Positions 46,520 through 59,650 of a stretch of DNA of 64,000 bases are shown here, one piece after another; within the stretch, counting starts at the first letter, position 1, and each line of letters opens with the position of its first letter. Below the pieces are notes generated by a model, which was not told where the DNA came from, ran no database searches, and worked only from the letters and a program-made list of their open reading frames with translations. The position numbers were made by a program, and so were the translations under genes. Location: contig OY856409.1 of NCBI GenBank assembly GCA_963693085.1, positions 525,907,303 to 525,971,302 on the forward strand, given 5' to 3'. The DNA is from Alisma plantago-aquatica. Its lineage: Eukaryota > Streptophyta > Magnoliopsida > Alismatales > Alismataceae.

Positions 46520-47600
46520 TACGATTGCTATGTGGGTGGTCCCTTCCTCTTCTGCAGAAAGGTTAGAAAATATGACATTATTTTTGCTAACTTATCTTCT
46601 GATTGATACATGGACTCTAGTACCACCTGCCATATTTGTTTTGACTAATCCCTCTTTACTTCCTACCAGGACAAATCCAATAGAATGATCAAGTGTGGAG
46701 ATCATTCATCCACTGTCTCGATTGCAATCTATTGACATATTGACATAAATCTTACATCTAAAAACACTCTTAAACTACTTGATATCCAAAGTCCCTTCTT
46801 TCCATAGAAATTTAATTAGCAAACTTGTTTTATAATGTTCTAGTTATACCAGATTGTCTCAAGGGAATCATATTTTAATTTCTAAGAATGTTTTTTATGT
46901 TGATCTTGGTTACTCTTGTGGTGGTATTATTAAATTATATTCTATTTCATGTAATGAATATTCTATTAATGACATATTTGCTACTATTTTAGTTTATGAA
47001 ACTAGTGATGTTTGACATTTACATCTTGGTCATGTGAATAAAAATATGATGAAGTGTATGATTCATTTATATTTAATTCTAAAGACTCATATTGATATTT
47101 CTGATAGTTGTCAGATTTATGCAAGCTAAGCTTCCTAAGAAGCCATTTAAATTATAAGATTGTAACACATCATTGCTTGAACTAATTCCATCTGATGTTT
47201 GTGATTTAAATAATATTCTTACTCATGATGGTATGAGATTCTTTGTGAAGTTTATAGATGACCTTTTTAGATATTGTTCCATTTTCTCACTGAAAATTAA
47301 GGATGAACACTTACAAAAATTTTGAATCTATAAAACAGAAGTGGAGAAATAATTAGATAAGAACATTAAGAGAGTGAGGTCCAACAGAAGTGATGAATAC
47401 ACTTCTACTGAACTGAACAAGTTATATGAGGACCATGGCCTTATATATGAAACCACTTCTCCATATAATCCTTAATCTAAGTGATGAATACACTTCTACT
47501 GAACTTAACAAGTTATATGAGGACCATGGCCTTCTATATGAAACCACTGCCCCATATAATCCTTAATCTAATGAAGTAGTTGAGAGGAAAAATAGAACAT
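46520..47600 (+). pseudogene. Second copia pol relic: protease, pre-integrase, integrase
   Basis: In order there are a protease site with a degraded motif (YMDSSTTCHICFD near 46605, normally WxxDSGAT.H) and a following segment with SNRMIKCGDHSSTVSIAI. A pre-integrase segment (HLHLGHVNKNMMKC near 47020) comes next. An integrase part follows (FFVKFIDDLFRYCSIFSLK near 47250, then RVRSNRSDEYTSTELNKLYE), and the integrase end is VVERKNRTLI near 47577-47607. Stops are frequent. The wording differs from the Sirevirus pol, so this is another copia lineage. No LTR was found for it. It is joined abruptly to a LINE fragment at about 47605. Confidence 0.75.
47390..47571. repeat. 91-bp tandem duplication in the integrase relic
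   Basis: The segment starting GTGATGAATACACTTCTACT at 47390 repeats at 47481 with only a few differences. It duplicates the integrase catalytic-region codons ending SPYNP. The period of 91 is not a multiple of three. Confidence 0.9.
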
Positions 47601-47604
47601 TGAT

Positions 47605-48313
47605 TGGTATGGAAATCTCTCTCGGTTGAAGTTTAATAATACCACGAGCTTAGTGTATTACAACAAACTGGCGGATGCTACAAGTCTCTTTGTTTCTTTG
47701 GGCATCACGAGAAGTGAACTCCCTGCTACATATCTGGGGGTTCCCCTCTTCTCTGGAAGGCTTACCAAGAAATTGTGCTATCCTCTTATCGATAAGTTGA
47801 AAAGTAGGATGGATTCCTAGAAGTCGAAGTCTCTATCTCTAACAGGAATAATTGAATTAGTCAGATCAACTATTACATCTATTGTTTAGTTTTGGGCTAG
47901 TATTTTCCCATTGCCCTGTAGTATTTCCAATGAGGTTGACAAAATGTGCAGAAACATCTGGGAGATAACGAAGAGGGTGCTCATGTCCATTTGAAAGTCT
48001 GGGAGAAAATTTGTAAACTGAAAGATGAAGGAGGTTTTAATATAAGAAGAACTAAATATATCTGCCATGCTAGTTTGATTGTCAATCTCTGGAGCATTAT
48101 TGAGCTTAAAGAATCTATCTAGCTACACTAGGTACATGATAAGTATATGAAGAGGACTTCCATTTGGAGATCGATTAATTCTCCCAACCATTCCTGGTTC
48201 TAGAATAATATCCTTGCTATCAGAGAGAACATTATCAACAAGGTGGATTTTGTCTTGGGCAGGGGAGATAAAATCCAGATGTGGAATGATCCTTGGCTAA
48301 AAAACATCAATAT
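47605..48313 (+). pseudogene. LINE (L1-type) reverse-transcriptase C-terminal relic
   Basis: The frame at 47626-47820 reads like the plant LINE segment after the catalytic core (LPATYLGVPLFSGRL, CYPLIDKLKSRMDS). It continues past stops with SLSLTGIIELVRSTITSI, FWASIFPLPCSISNEVDKM, and NDPWLKNINIV at about 48280. Several stops (for example 47818) make it dead. It is cut at 48313/48314 by an LTR-like start. The zinc-binding segment expected next is found 2.4 kb away at 50770. Confidence 0.8.
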
Positions 48314-49221
48314 TGTAAGGCCCCTAAACATGCTTAATGAGTTGAACAAGATTAGTTATCATAATTGAATTCTTATAACCCTAATATAACCTTTTTATAT
48401 GCTTTGAAATCATAAGACAAGCTTACATTTCAAATTTGGTCCAATTTGGATACTATTTCAGCAAGTTATGCAATTTTATGCACATTTTGGACTTTTATAC
48501 AATTTACCCAATTGAGAGGTTTTCTTTGCAATTTATCACTTTATTTATGTTTCTTGGATATTCTATCATCATTCTTGAGCTTTTGGATCCATGGGGAGCC
48601 TATTTAAACCTTGGTTTGAAGGTGTTTGCTCCCAGGGTATTTTAGGGTTTTCCCCTTCATGGGTGAGCTACCTTTAGTAGCTATCAACTAATGAATTATT
48701 TGATTGGTTGGGAAATTTGACAAAGGGAAGATAAGCAGGTCTATACATATGATGGGGTAACTTCTTGTGTGTGCTCTTGTATATTCTTAATAAATTAAGG
48801 CCATGAACACTTGGATAGATACTAGAACTTCAACTTTTTCTTTTTCTTTATCTTAAAGTGTTATATACTTATCCCCAAGCACAAAAATGAGCCATTTTCT
48901 CTCCACCACCTCCCTCCTTCTCCCAACCTCATTCTCCCTCTGTTCAGCTATGAATTTTTCTGCCCAAGGAAGAAGAAGGTGGGGATCTTCTTGGAGAAAG
49001 GCTCTAAGGTTGAAATTGACTTCATTTTAGGGTTGAAAAAGCTTCCTTCTAGTGATCTTGACCTAAAAGTGTAAGAATTCCCTTCTTTACTCCGTCTATT
49101 TCTTTTTTATCCTTCTTCCTAGCTTTCTTTAGGTCGAAACCTTGTTTTTCCATGGTAGAAATTTCTCTAAAGCTCTAAAACCCTACCTTTCTTGCTCCTT
49201 ATGCTTAGGGTTTTCTCATTT
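48314..49221 (+). repeat. Probable LTR start of an unidentified LTR element (truncated)
   Basis: TGTAAGGCCCC at 48314 breaks the LINE relic abruptly, like the start of a plant gypsy LTR. A possible TATA-like CTATTTAAACC lies near 48600. A pyrimidine-rich leader-like stretch follows at 48890-49200. No matching second LTR or end is in the window; it runs into the CACTA-type terminus at 49222. Confidence 0.4.
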
Positions 49222-49640
49222 CACTACAAAAAAAAGGGTCTTTAACTATAAAAAAAAATTGTAGCGAAAACCCTATATTTTGTAGCGAAAGGCTTTGACT
49301 ACATATTTCTTTACACATACAAATTGTAGTATATGCTCGTATAGCTAAAGCCTTTAACTATAATTTTCAAATATGTAGTTAGATAATCTGTTCGCTACAA
49401 ATTCATATGTATCCAGAAGCATAGCTAGATATTGTCCTTACATATTTAAATATAGGTATAATTATAGCTAAATGTATGCCTACAATTGTATATATAGTCA
49501 GTATGTAGAAAAAACATGAAGTTAATACAAATTATATGTAGTTAATGTGGAGGGAAAGGCATCATCTACTACACACATATATATGTAGTTGGATTATGCA
49601 CTAGCTACATATGTAGTGCCACATATACATATATGCATAG
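49222..49640. repeat. CACTA-type terminal and subterminal repeat region
   Basis: CACTACAAAAAAAAGGGTC at 49222 matches the terminal inverted repeat of plant CACTA (En/Spm) transposons. The next 400 bases hold many short direct and inverted variants of one motif: GTAGCGAAA at 49261 and 49282, ATAGCTAAAG at 49341, TTCGCTACAA at 49391, TATAGCTAAAT near 49463 and AGCTACATATGTAG near 49603. Such subterminal repeats bind the element-encoded protein in the family. TGTAGTG at 49612-49618 is an inverse of the first seven bases, so a 397-bp non-autonomous element is an alternative reading, but the flanking three bases do not match (TTT versus CCA). Confidence 0.65.
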
Positions 49641-50769
49641 TTTGATTATTCATGTATTGTGTAATTAGTCCCGAAGCTCTTTTAGTAAAAAATTTATAGT
49701 AACTAGACCAAGTTATGCTCTTTATGCCAACAAACTTACTTTTATTTATACTGAAACGTCAAATGTACATGGGGAGGACGTATACCTTGCCCCTATTACA
49801 TAATGTGTACAAAGAAAAGGATATACATATACTAATAAATTCGGTGAGGTCTACACGCATCTTGGAAAAAGAGAATGTATCTTTCTCGACCAGTTTTAGA
49901 ATCATTGTTGTCTTCTCCTTTTGTTCAATGAGTTGGCGATAGCATGGGTTCTTGTGTTGCACAAAGTTGTGACCTTGTGACACGTTGGCCCTTCATCTGA
50001 TTTCCTTGATAAGTGGGTCGATTTTGTTGAATGGAAGAAGTCTTGATTTGAAGATTGTAGCATCGCCCCTCATTGTGACATCTTTCTTTTACAACTTGGA
50101 CCATCCATAGATGTTCTAGGAATCTTCTTTGTACTCTGTTTTGTTGGACTTGATCTAGACCCAAAGAGGGATTCTTGTTTAGCAATAAGTTGACATTGAG
50201 GCCTTTTTTATCCTGCATCATATATTATCAAATTACAGTCATTGAATAGAATAATTATTTCATTCATTTTTAAGCTGCATCATACTTATAAAGTGGTAAA
50301 GAAGTTATCTGACATCTCAAACAATATCTGAATTCTAAATTTGCATCATACTTCTAGGAACCTAGAGAAGAAAAGAAGAGAAACCTCTTTAAACAACTCT
50401 TTAAAAGTTTGGAATGAGTAGAGCTAGCCATAGAATCTCTAATATTTCCTGTACTGCTGGAGTTTGTTCCAGAGTTTAAGCTATTTGGTAGTAGGACTGG
50501 ACAAGACCTCTACTTGTGAAATGGCCCAGGAAGTCTTTTTCCTGGTTCAGTTTGTAAGATGGCATCTTCTCGTGGACTTAGAACTTATATTGTAATCCTA
50601 GCATCACTGATTCTGATGTTGCGCAAGTTCCTACTTCATGTAAGAATACAAAAGAGTAATCAAATCATCACTAGAATAGAAGGGATGCATTTTTTTTCTG
50701 TAAACAAATACAACCCAACACTACAACTAGTGATAAACTGATGAAGTTCAATTTACAATCTGAATAACA
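49641..50769. other. No recognised gene
   Basis: Short frames on both strands (for example minus 49925-50221) resemble no family I know. Confidence 0.4.
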
Positions 50770-51221
50770 TTAAACTAAAAGATATCTGGAATGTTATTCA
50801 TGTGAAAGGTATGGTGCTTCCTTTCTTTGATTGGGTTTGGAAGTTTAAAGTTCCAGCTAGATACCAAATTCATGGTTGGAAAGTTTGTCATAGAAGACTT
50901 ATTACCACTGATTATGTTAGAAGATTGGGCATTAGTACTCCTTCTATGTGTTTTCTCTGCAAGCTTAGTGAGGAAGGTGTGGACCACTATATGTTTCAGT
51001 GTATATTCTCTGCTAAGGTTTGGAACTTGGCTGCTTCTGAGAATTTTATTCTGAATTGTCCTAAATCAGTGGAAGATCTCATGAATTGTAGCAGTAGGAA
51101 AAGCCATCTTGCTGCTTTGTGCATCTTGCATAGATTGTGGAATGAGAGAAAAGCTAGAGTTCATCTTAATGTGGAGATCTCTTGGTCTAGAGCATGGGAG
51201 ATGATTAATAATGACTTATAG
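50770..51221 (+). pseudogene. LINE zinc-binding (zf-RVT) domain fragment
   Basis: A frame open from 50802 to 51221 encodes the reverse-transcriptase zinc-binding domain of plant LINEs. It has WVWKFKVPARYQIHGWKVCH, then RRLGISTPSMCFLCKLSEE, then GVDHYMFQCIFSAKVWNLA. The CxxC...HxxxxC arrangement (CFLC and HYMFQC) is intact. It ends at a TAG after EMINNDL. It may be the continuation of the LINE relic ending at 48313, separated by a 2.4-kb insertion, or an independent copy. About 120 residues expected between the two are missing, and it is much less decayed than the upstream piece, which favours independence. Confidence 0.75.
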
Positions 51222-51927
51222 TTGTTTGATATGTCTTGATCATCCACTTTGGTTCTGTTGTGTTGTCATGTTTCTTTGTTTCTGGGTGGAGGTCTTTGTG
51301 GTGAGCCGTCTTCCCAGTTCATGGTTGAGGAAAGGATGGGAGGGTTTCTTTGTGGGATGTCTTGTTCCCTGCTTCTTTCCTGATAAATGAGAGCAGCTAT
51401 GTAAGGACATGTATACAAAGCTAATTGAAATGATGGATTCAAATGCAATTTCCAACAGAAAATAATAGCCTTCATGAAAATAGTTATTTGAAGAGAAAAC
51501 ATTTAATCTAAAACAGGGTACTTGTGGGATGAGCCATGATGCCCTAAGATTTTCCCCCAAACCTCTATCACCCCATAAGGAAGGGGCATCAGAGAACCTA
51601 TAACCATTGAAATGGGTATATATTAATGGTCGCTAGTTCCTTTCCAACAAACTTTCCTCGATAAAGAAAGTGATATACATCTCTCTATAGGAGAAATCTC
51701 CTTCTAATACTGTTCATGAGTATCTCTTTAACAAGTTATGTCATAATAAAACAACTACGTTTCAGTACTACACATCTCATTTTCTATACAATTACAAATT
51801 TACAATACTCTTTTCTTATAGTAATCTTTCAAAAGTCTCCATAGTGTGTTGTTGTGCCCTGAATAGATAGGTCAGGTATGAATGGTAACATGAACAACTT
51901 TTAATTAATAGTTAAGTGCAATCCTAC
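51222..51927. other. No recognised gene downstream of the DnaJ exons
   Basis: I looked on the minus strand for the next DnaJ exon (the substrate-binding beta domain should follow) and found none. Nothing else was recognised. Confidence 0.4.
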
Positions 51928-52329
51928 CTGCTGGGACAGTAACATCAACATCCTTGGTCCCTTCAACTACCCCAGCTCCTCCGCATGCCAAACAAAAATC
52001 CTTCATGCAAGTGCATCATTAGAATAACTACACAATGTTCCCTTTCCCAAGAAGCAGAATGTTAAAAGCATACATGTATAATATGGCCATGCCCTTTGCA
52101 AGTGTTGTAGGTTGTTGAAAATGGAAAAACTATAACCTGAATAAAAATTATAGCAATAGTGATGAAATTATGTGACAAAGGAAACGATGAAAATAGCTAT
52201 AAGCCTATAGGCTGTAGCTGACTAGGTTCAAAGTCATCTGGAGATCGATAAGATAAAATCTTACTTTTCCACTTCCCCTGCAAGTTGGGCACATTCTTGG
52301 CTTAGCATTACTACTGTAACCACGCCCGT
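51928..52329 (-). pseudogene. DnaJ (Hsp40) zinc-finger exons, mitochondrial ATJ1-like fragment
   Basis: Three consecutive minus-strand exons with proper splice sites encode the cysteine-rich domain of a type I DnaJ co-chaperone, the partner of Hsp70 in protein folding. Exon 52265-52329 follows AAATGCAG, carries NAKPRMCPTCRGSGK and ends at GTAAGA. Exon 52074-52136 follows TTATTCAG and carries VIVFPFSTTYNTCKGHGHII. Exon 51928-52000 ends at a GTAGGA donor and carries DFCLACGGAGVVEGTKDVDV. Lengths of 65, 63 and 73 give consistent phases. The CxxCxGxG repeats resemble plant mitochondrial ATJ1-type proteins. One cysteine of a pair is tyrosine (TTYNTCKG), so a zinc site is damaged. No J domain or C-terminal domain was found nearby, so this is a fragment, probably captured by the surrounding transposon. 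Confidence 0.75.
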
Positions 52330-55300
52330 CTGCATTTGAAAGATGCACTGTTACGAGGTAGACTTCATGACAACAAAAAATATGAAAACTAGAGGATGGC
52401 ACCCTCTGAGCGATCTCCAACAGGAGTGACCTTTCACTTTGATAACTTTCTCATGAGAAGGAAAAAGAGTAATGTCTACTTAAAACTTTTCATATAAAAT
52501 GATGCATAATTTATCTAAGAGGTATTTTGTACTAACCTTCACAACTGCAGGCACACCAAATTGGGATTATATGCCATTCAAAAACAATGAACATATTACA
52601 TCCCTTTTGAATGAGCCTCCCAACCCATGTTTTGTTATTTTAATAGAATCTCATATAATTGTATATCTTCAGCTCACTAAAGAGGCATTCAGTTGCAAAC
52701 CTGGAAAAGTCACCAAGAAATGTAATACATGTTAGGGGGGGATACTTCAGCTCTACACTTGTTGTACAGAATCTACCCATCCAAAAGAGGGAGCCTCAAA
52801 ACAACTGTATGGTTTCTGGACAGAAGATGGCAGGGAAACTGTGGGGGGTTTGGACTAGATCTTAGCATCCTACAGGGGATTCACCACGCCAAACCCACCA
52901 CCTAGTCATCCTTGTGAGGTCTACCACCACAATTTTATGATCCAAAATCTGACATGTATGAACCACTCCTACTATGGCATGATGAAGATCACAAACATCC
53001 TTGTGCTTGAGGTAAATTACAACAAAGATCATGATGAGAAGTAGTAGTGTGTAATGTATAGAAATGTTAAAGTGGGGAAAAACTAAAAAAAAAGGAAAAG
53101 TCAGTCTGCAAAATAACCTCATTAGAACATTTCATATTAGTTATATAAAGAAGTAAAATTGAAGAAAAAAATAGTGGGACATTTGAGCCAATCTTAACTA
53201 GTTCATATTAGGTGATAATGGATCTATGTTACATCATGTTGGTATCCCGTGCAAGTTGCAAATGCAGACTCAAGATTGGCTCCTAACTGAACTAGTAGGG
53301 GTATTAGCAAGACTAGAAATGGATTCAAAATAATACTCAATCTTACTTATTATTTACACATGTAGTTTCCTACTTCTTTGGTAACATGCAGATAGTATAA
53401 TCTGTCAAGATAAAAAAGGCTTCTATATCTGCACCTCCAAGAGTTCATCAGTCTTTAAAGAACATGGTAATACCATTAACCATCCTTGAGTTCTATAAAA
53501 CTCCTGGAAAGTAAACATATACCAATAATCAGGTAATAAAGTATATGGAAAAGATAGTAACCTTATAGTTCGGCACCTTAATTAACTTATCAAACACTGA
53601 GCGAGATGCAAGAGAAGCCTCTTCAGGCCACCAGAATAATTGAATAGGATAGATCCCCTGGTTGTTTGCCTTGTGGGGGGGGGGAGCTATTTTTTAGGTG
53701 CTATGTGATTGATAAAATAATGGATTTCTACATTGGTCAGGTGTGTTTTGAACATGAATCCACTGATAGGAAGTTCACAGATGAACTATAGGTTTGAGCT
53801 CTTGGCAGACCACCTCATCTCAGCTGGTTACAACTATATATTTATGATACCTTGACAAATGTAGTCAATTCACCACCTAACAAAAAACAACCTTGCAACT
53901 AGCAATTAAGCACGGGGAAGGTCACAAAAAATACAGGCAGGGAAATGAGTTCTTGAGTGAGTGGGGATGGTGTTTAGTAAAACCATTGGTTCCGAATGCT
54001 CTGAGTCGAAAGTAATTATACAAAGTCAAGGTCAGTTTGGATATTAATTTTTTATTATATAGAACTTAAATGTGACTACAAAACAGATGTCAAATTAAAG
54101 TTAGAGCATGTATTAGGGAATTATAGTTTCAATCTGCATATATTGTCTTTGTTGCTAATTAACCAAATTTTATGTGAGAACCCAATGTCATTTGAACTAA
54201 TATTTTAGGACTAGTTATCTCTATTTCTTGTTTACCTCTGGGTACATAAACTTAAGTTTACAATCTACAACATAATAGGACAAACGAAATTCAAATTCAA
54301 ATACACTTGCTACCGAAGTACCAAGTTCTGATCTCAAATTAAACCAAGCTGAGAAGTAGTATAGCTGCTACACATGGTGGATCTATTTATGTACATAATG
54401 GGACATGTTCTTTGCTTTGTTGTATATATGGATATCCAGGTAGGTGGGTAGGGTCTTCCTTGGCTGGAGCTCCTAAGCTCAAAGGTCCCTATGTATTTAA
54501 TAGTTTTGAAAATATTCTGAAAGAAGTTTATACATATTAATGGACATCTCTAATTTAATGATAATTAACTTTTGGTAATTTATTTTTCTAGGTCTCTGAA
54601 TGGCTGTAATAAGAGTAGGCAGGCAGTAGAATTTCTGAATTCCCAACCTCACACTTTAAGGAATGGTTATGGAACTACTTTAGAGGCTAGACCACCCAAC
54701 TCAGGGAAGAGTTTGCCCCTATTACCCAATTGGACAGTGAGTTTGACTTCCGGGAAAGTTAACAATGAGATAAACATGTGTTAAGGAAGATAAATATGTA
54801 CTTGAATCACTATACTAACCTGACCACCAATTCCCCATCCTTTTCTTCTTGAAGCATACAAGACTAGTAAAAGGAACTTGTTGCATAGATGGGCTAATAC
54901 TTTGTTGATTGTTTGAGTATTTAATAAAACACATTACATTAACAATCCCCGACCAAGATCTTGAATAAGTCATATACTAGTAATAATGCAAATCATTTTG
55001 CATCTTCACTCAATAACCACACAACAGTGCAGGACAGTCTTGCCTCTGGCAATGATAAGGAACTTAGGGAAGGAAGTCATTGCCCTATTATAACCAACCA
55101 CATAAGGGGCACAAAGTTTGTTGTGATGTAATGGTGTAGAAAATCGTAAGAGGTGAGTGGGTGAAGATTCCAGTCATTGTAGAGGTGGAACCCAAGTTAG
55201 TCACTCCCTGCAACACATCATGTGCATTCATAGGTGAACATGGTAGGAAGGATGCTTAGCTATAGCTAAGAGACAATTATAATGATGTAGATGCTAACCA

Positions 55301-57671
55301 AGAGCCCAATTATGGCATGCATGATGTGGGGTACACCCATAGGTAGTTGGCTAGCTATCTGCAGTAGTAATGTATTGTTTCTAGCATCTAGCTTCTGTTT
55401 TGGAGATTGGAGAGGGAGGAGGGAGTTAAGAAGGCCAAGAAGACAACTTATGTTGCTATTTGTGCTAGTTAATATCTATCTATGGTCACTATGAGTGTGG
55501 GAAATATATCTCACTTGGAAGTTGGATCTTCATACTATGCATTCTATAAGTAATTAATTTGTTGTGAAGTAATAATAATTTTATAAACGATAAACATAAG
55601 TTTCTTTTTGCAAGTCTAATATCCCTTTGTCCAATTCCTAAGTTTCTTTTTGTAGTAGGTTTCTTGTAGATGTTCCTATCGACTAGGACAACAGACCTAC
55701 CATGTTGAGAAGTCCATCAACATGATTGATTGGCAATTATCCGTGATGTAAAGATTGAAGAATTGGATGCATATATCAAACTATTTTCCGTGATCGTGCT
55801 AAAGTTTTATACTAATTATTGAAATGGAAAGGCAAAAGACTATTTTGAGCTAACAACATTTTCAGTCATACATCTCTATTAATGCCTCATTCTCATACAT
55901 GCACCAAATTACAATTTCAGGTAGATTGCACTATGAAATACTATTGATGCCTCTTTTCTGGGCAAACTAAAACCCATCATGACACTCTCATATAGTCATT
56001 CCTACTAGAACTCCAACAAACAACGAATTAGGATAGAGGATAGACACATTTCACTCTAGAATCAGCCAAAATACTACAATCTATCTACCTTTGTGATAAT
56101 GGGCCATTAGATTATATATTACTGGACCAAGTGACCTTTCATCATAGTCTTTCATGTCACTCAGTTTTCCCCATTCCTTGTATATGATCTCTTAATATAT
56201 ATGTGTAAAATTAAGGTGGATATTAAATTTGCAGATACATACCTTATGTAATTTGACTGAGAAACAAAACCCTTAAGATCAATAAAATAAAATCCACATT
56301 GTTTGTGGTTGATACCAGAATCCAACCTAGAGTATTTCTTGGTAGAAATTGAGTATTTGATTTACCTTACTAGTGTCTCAAGATGTACCATTAAGACTTT
56401 GTTTCAACTGCCTTCTTTAATTGAACCACCTTGCTCTGAAACTTAAAGATCACATTGTTCTGTCTATGTAAAAAAGAGCAACAATTTTAAGTGAAAGAAC
56501 AGCCAGAAGGTAGTATGTTGTAGTGCTCTGGACGAAAAACTCTATTCAGTTCAAGCCCTCAAACCTCCTCCTACAACACACACATGAAGAACAGTGCCTA
56601 TTAGATAACTGGTAAGATTGCATTTGTATTGTAAGAAATCATAGAATATATGTATCACAACATATAGACTATAATATGTTGATTACATAATATGATTATC
56701 TTGTCTATTATAGTATTACTAAACCTAGAAAAATCATCATGGGATCTCCAAAGCAACAACAACATGGGGTAAAGGAGAAACTCAACAGACAAAAGTGTCA
56801 ATAAAATCTCAAAAACATAGCAGCCCTGAGACGCATATGAGAAATGAAATATAGCTTGCCATCAGTAATATCATAGACCAATGTACTACCTTAGAGGGAT
56901 GCCCATGCTTTTCATAGAAGAGCTCCTAGCTATAATCTTTGCAGCAATGATGATTGTGCTCTGACATCTAATGAGCATAACAATTCTTCCTCTTCCATGT
57001 TTAAAGACAACTAAATGTAGATCTAGAAGAAAAGGAGTAAAAAATTGTCAAATAAGGATATGGTGTTGAGGTGAAAACATGAATAAGTTGCAGGCCACCC
57101 AAAGAACGGGGAAAGAATGAAACTAACCTGCTGGCTAAGGTACAATGAGAAGTACTTGGGGATACCACTGGGAGTGAAAATATTAGCACTGCTATAGGTT
57201 CTGTGACAACAAGACATCAAAGCAGATTGGAAAAAATGGCATCAAGTTGCATTAATTTTTAAATAGTAGTATTAATTGAGCTCAAGCATTGGTATCATAG
57301 GATTCATATTTTATAACCTTCTTCAATGAAATGCATGTTCACATACAGCATACATACAACATGAACCAATTAATAATACACCAACCAATCTACATAATTT
57401 CCTATATAATAAAGAATGTGAACAAACCTTGGACTGAAGAGATTGGTTTACTGAATCCCCAAAGGGTGCAACTCTTTCTATACCATGGAATAGAGAGACG
57501 GGAAACAAAGCCTCTACCTCAAGGATGAATGTGAGGGTGTGGGTAGTCCTCACTCATATTTTTCTAGAGGCTTTCAGTTCAAAGAACCATAACCCAAATC
57601 TAGTTACACTCACATTTAAAATATTAAATATAGAAAACCAATGAAATTGGAGTACAACAAATCCAATTCGT

Positions 57672-57968
57672 CTCATAGATGGGCCAATACTTTCTAGAAT
57701 CTAGAAAAAGACTGTATGTAATTGAATCATATAGTATATGATATGCAACATCAAATTAGAATGTGCTTAAGCCCAGGCACCTGGTGTCTGATATTAGTGT
57801 TGCTGGCATATTTTAGATAAAATTAAAAGTTGCACATGAGAGAGCATAAAAAACATTAGCATGAGGTGAAGGAGACTGATAAAAAAGGAAGAGTGAAACA
57901 TGTTCAGAACAGGGGATAACTCCTTGCCACAAATATATTGGTCACCAAGAACTGATGTAACACCATGA
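57672..57968 (+). repeat. 297-bp dispersed direct repeat, copy 1
   Basis: It begins CTCATAGATGGGCCAATAC and is nearly identical (about five differences) to 60821-61117. It has no coding content. A short piece of the same start, GCATAGATGGGCTAATACTT, occurs again near 54885. Confidence 0.9.
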
Positions 57969-59532
57969 TGAATATATGAGAAATTAATTTTAAAATAGAA
58001 CTAACCAACAATTTACAACATAATGCATCAGGTTATAATCATGTATTCATATTCCATGAATTCAGATTAAATTAAAGAAATTATATGGTAATGAATTGCA
58101 ATATAAAACCACAATCAGTTATATGGATGTTTTTACCTTTTTTAGTCTTGTACAACTAATCAAACTCATAGTGGAACCCCCTCCCCCTACACACACACAA
58201 AAATTTGCCTCTGCAACCAAATGAAACAAACTAGAAGCTTCATGGCCAGAAATTCAATGATGCAAGGTTGTCTTAGCCTGATTAAAAGAGAAACTACAAC
58301 AAGAGGGGATTTCAATTCTAAGATATAGAAAGGAAAACATCTTAGCCTAGTTATCCAACACACACTAAGGGAAAGCGTAGGCAACTATTGCTACATTGAG
58401 TGTGCTAAAAATCCCATAAAGGTCAATAATAGGGAGGTTTACCTTGATATTGTACATATGGGTGTCAAACTGGTACATCTCCAAAAAAAATGGCCACACT
58501 TCTGGTTGAGAATGTCAAAAATACCACCCAACTCCTACTTGGAAGCTTGGATTGCAACTAGAAAAACAAGTTACAAAAGCCTAGACTTAATAGTCAATTG
58601 AGGCAGAAATAGGAATAATTTTCCCACGACCTCGATAGCTTCAACACGCAGAACAACATCATACATGAGAACATGAAGCCTAAATTTTGTAATATGTAGC
58701 CTCAAAAAGTCTTCTAACTGCAGTCTGTCATTCCTATTGTACCTATCATGGACAAAATAATACAAGTTAAGTGATTTCAGATTGCATAAAAAGATTGCAA
58801 AGTTTTAGATTTACTATTTCCTTGAAATCCTCGTTTATACTTTATTTATATGTATGAGATAGATGCGATGTTGCAAAAAAAGATAACCCACAAATTGACT
58901 TGGCAATTGGCATATGTCCTATTGCATGTCCAGTCACATCTTGCACCTAGTTGGAAGTCATCTTCTTAAATAACTTAAAGGTTCAATTTCCACCAACAAG
59001 AAGAAATGACAAGTCACCTGCAAACTCACTCTTCTTCCAACAAGTCTCTGCTACAGACAACGTGCATATATGATTACCCTTGAGCTAGAGAAATTCGTGA
59101 ATCACTTATTGAGACATTTCAACATCATCTTGTCATTCAATTGTTATGGTCAAAAGTAGTATGAAGAGAACTGAGGAGGTGTAGGCAACTCTTCTATGTA
59201 ACTGCAACTCGCTTTGTGTGGGTGTAATTTTGCTTTTTAAAAAAGAACATTTGCATATTGGGGATTGGATTCTCTATTGTTCAGTAATTATGTCGATGTC
59301 AACTAGCTATGTCCTTATAACCTCTTCCAATCTATTGACCAAATTCATATTGAACCTTCTTCCTACATACAATTCAAACTTATATCTAGTATTTCCCCTT
59401 CTCCCCCTCTCGTCAACCAACCAGCCATGTCGGGCATGATACAATGCAACTTCACTTATTTCTCATGGAGCATGTTCCAGTTAAAAACTCATTGCTAGTA
59501 GGTATATTGAGGACTGATAGAGTTTGTTCAAT

Positions 59533-59650
59533 CATACTATAGTTTCCACCTTGAGTGTTCTCACTAGGAAATAAGATATCTTCTTTGACCACATACTATA
59601 GTTTCCACCTCGATTGCTATCACCAGGAAATAAGATATCTTCTTAGACCC
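59533..59650. repeat. 59-bp tandem duplication
   Basis: CATACTATAGTTTCCACCT with a tail ending AAATAAGATATCTTCTT repeats at 59533 and 59592. The units differ mainly in the middle. Confidence 0.85.

Noticed and set aside
52659..52735. Plus-strand codons with spaced cysteines (SCKPGKVTKKCNTC)
   Set aside because: No continuation, followed by a stop, and opposite to the DnaJ exons; looks like chance.
55636..55660. CTTTTTGTAGTAGG as the right-hand CACTA terminus
   Set aside because: The last base is A where G is needed, the inner terminal-repeat bases do not match, and no subterminal motif repeats lie beside it.
57020..57553. Minus-strand frames that could be a mitochondrial presequence for the DnaJ fragment
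   Set aside because: No phase-consistent splice between the candidate exons, and no J domain or HPD motif was found between them and the zinc-finger exons.
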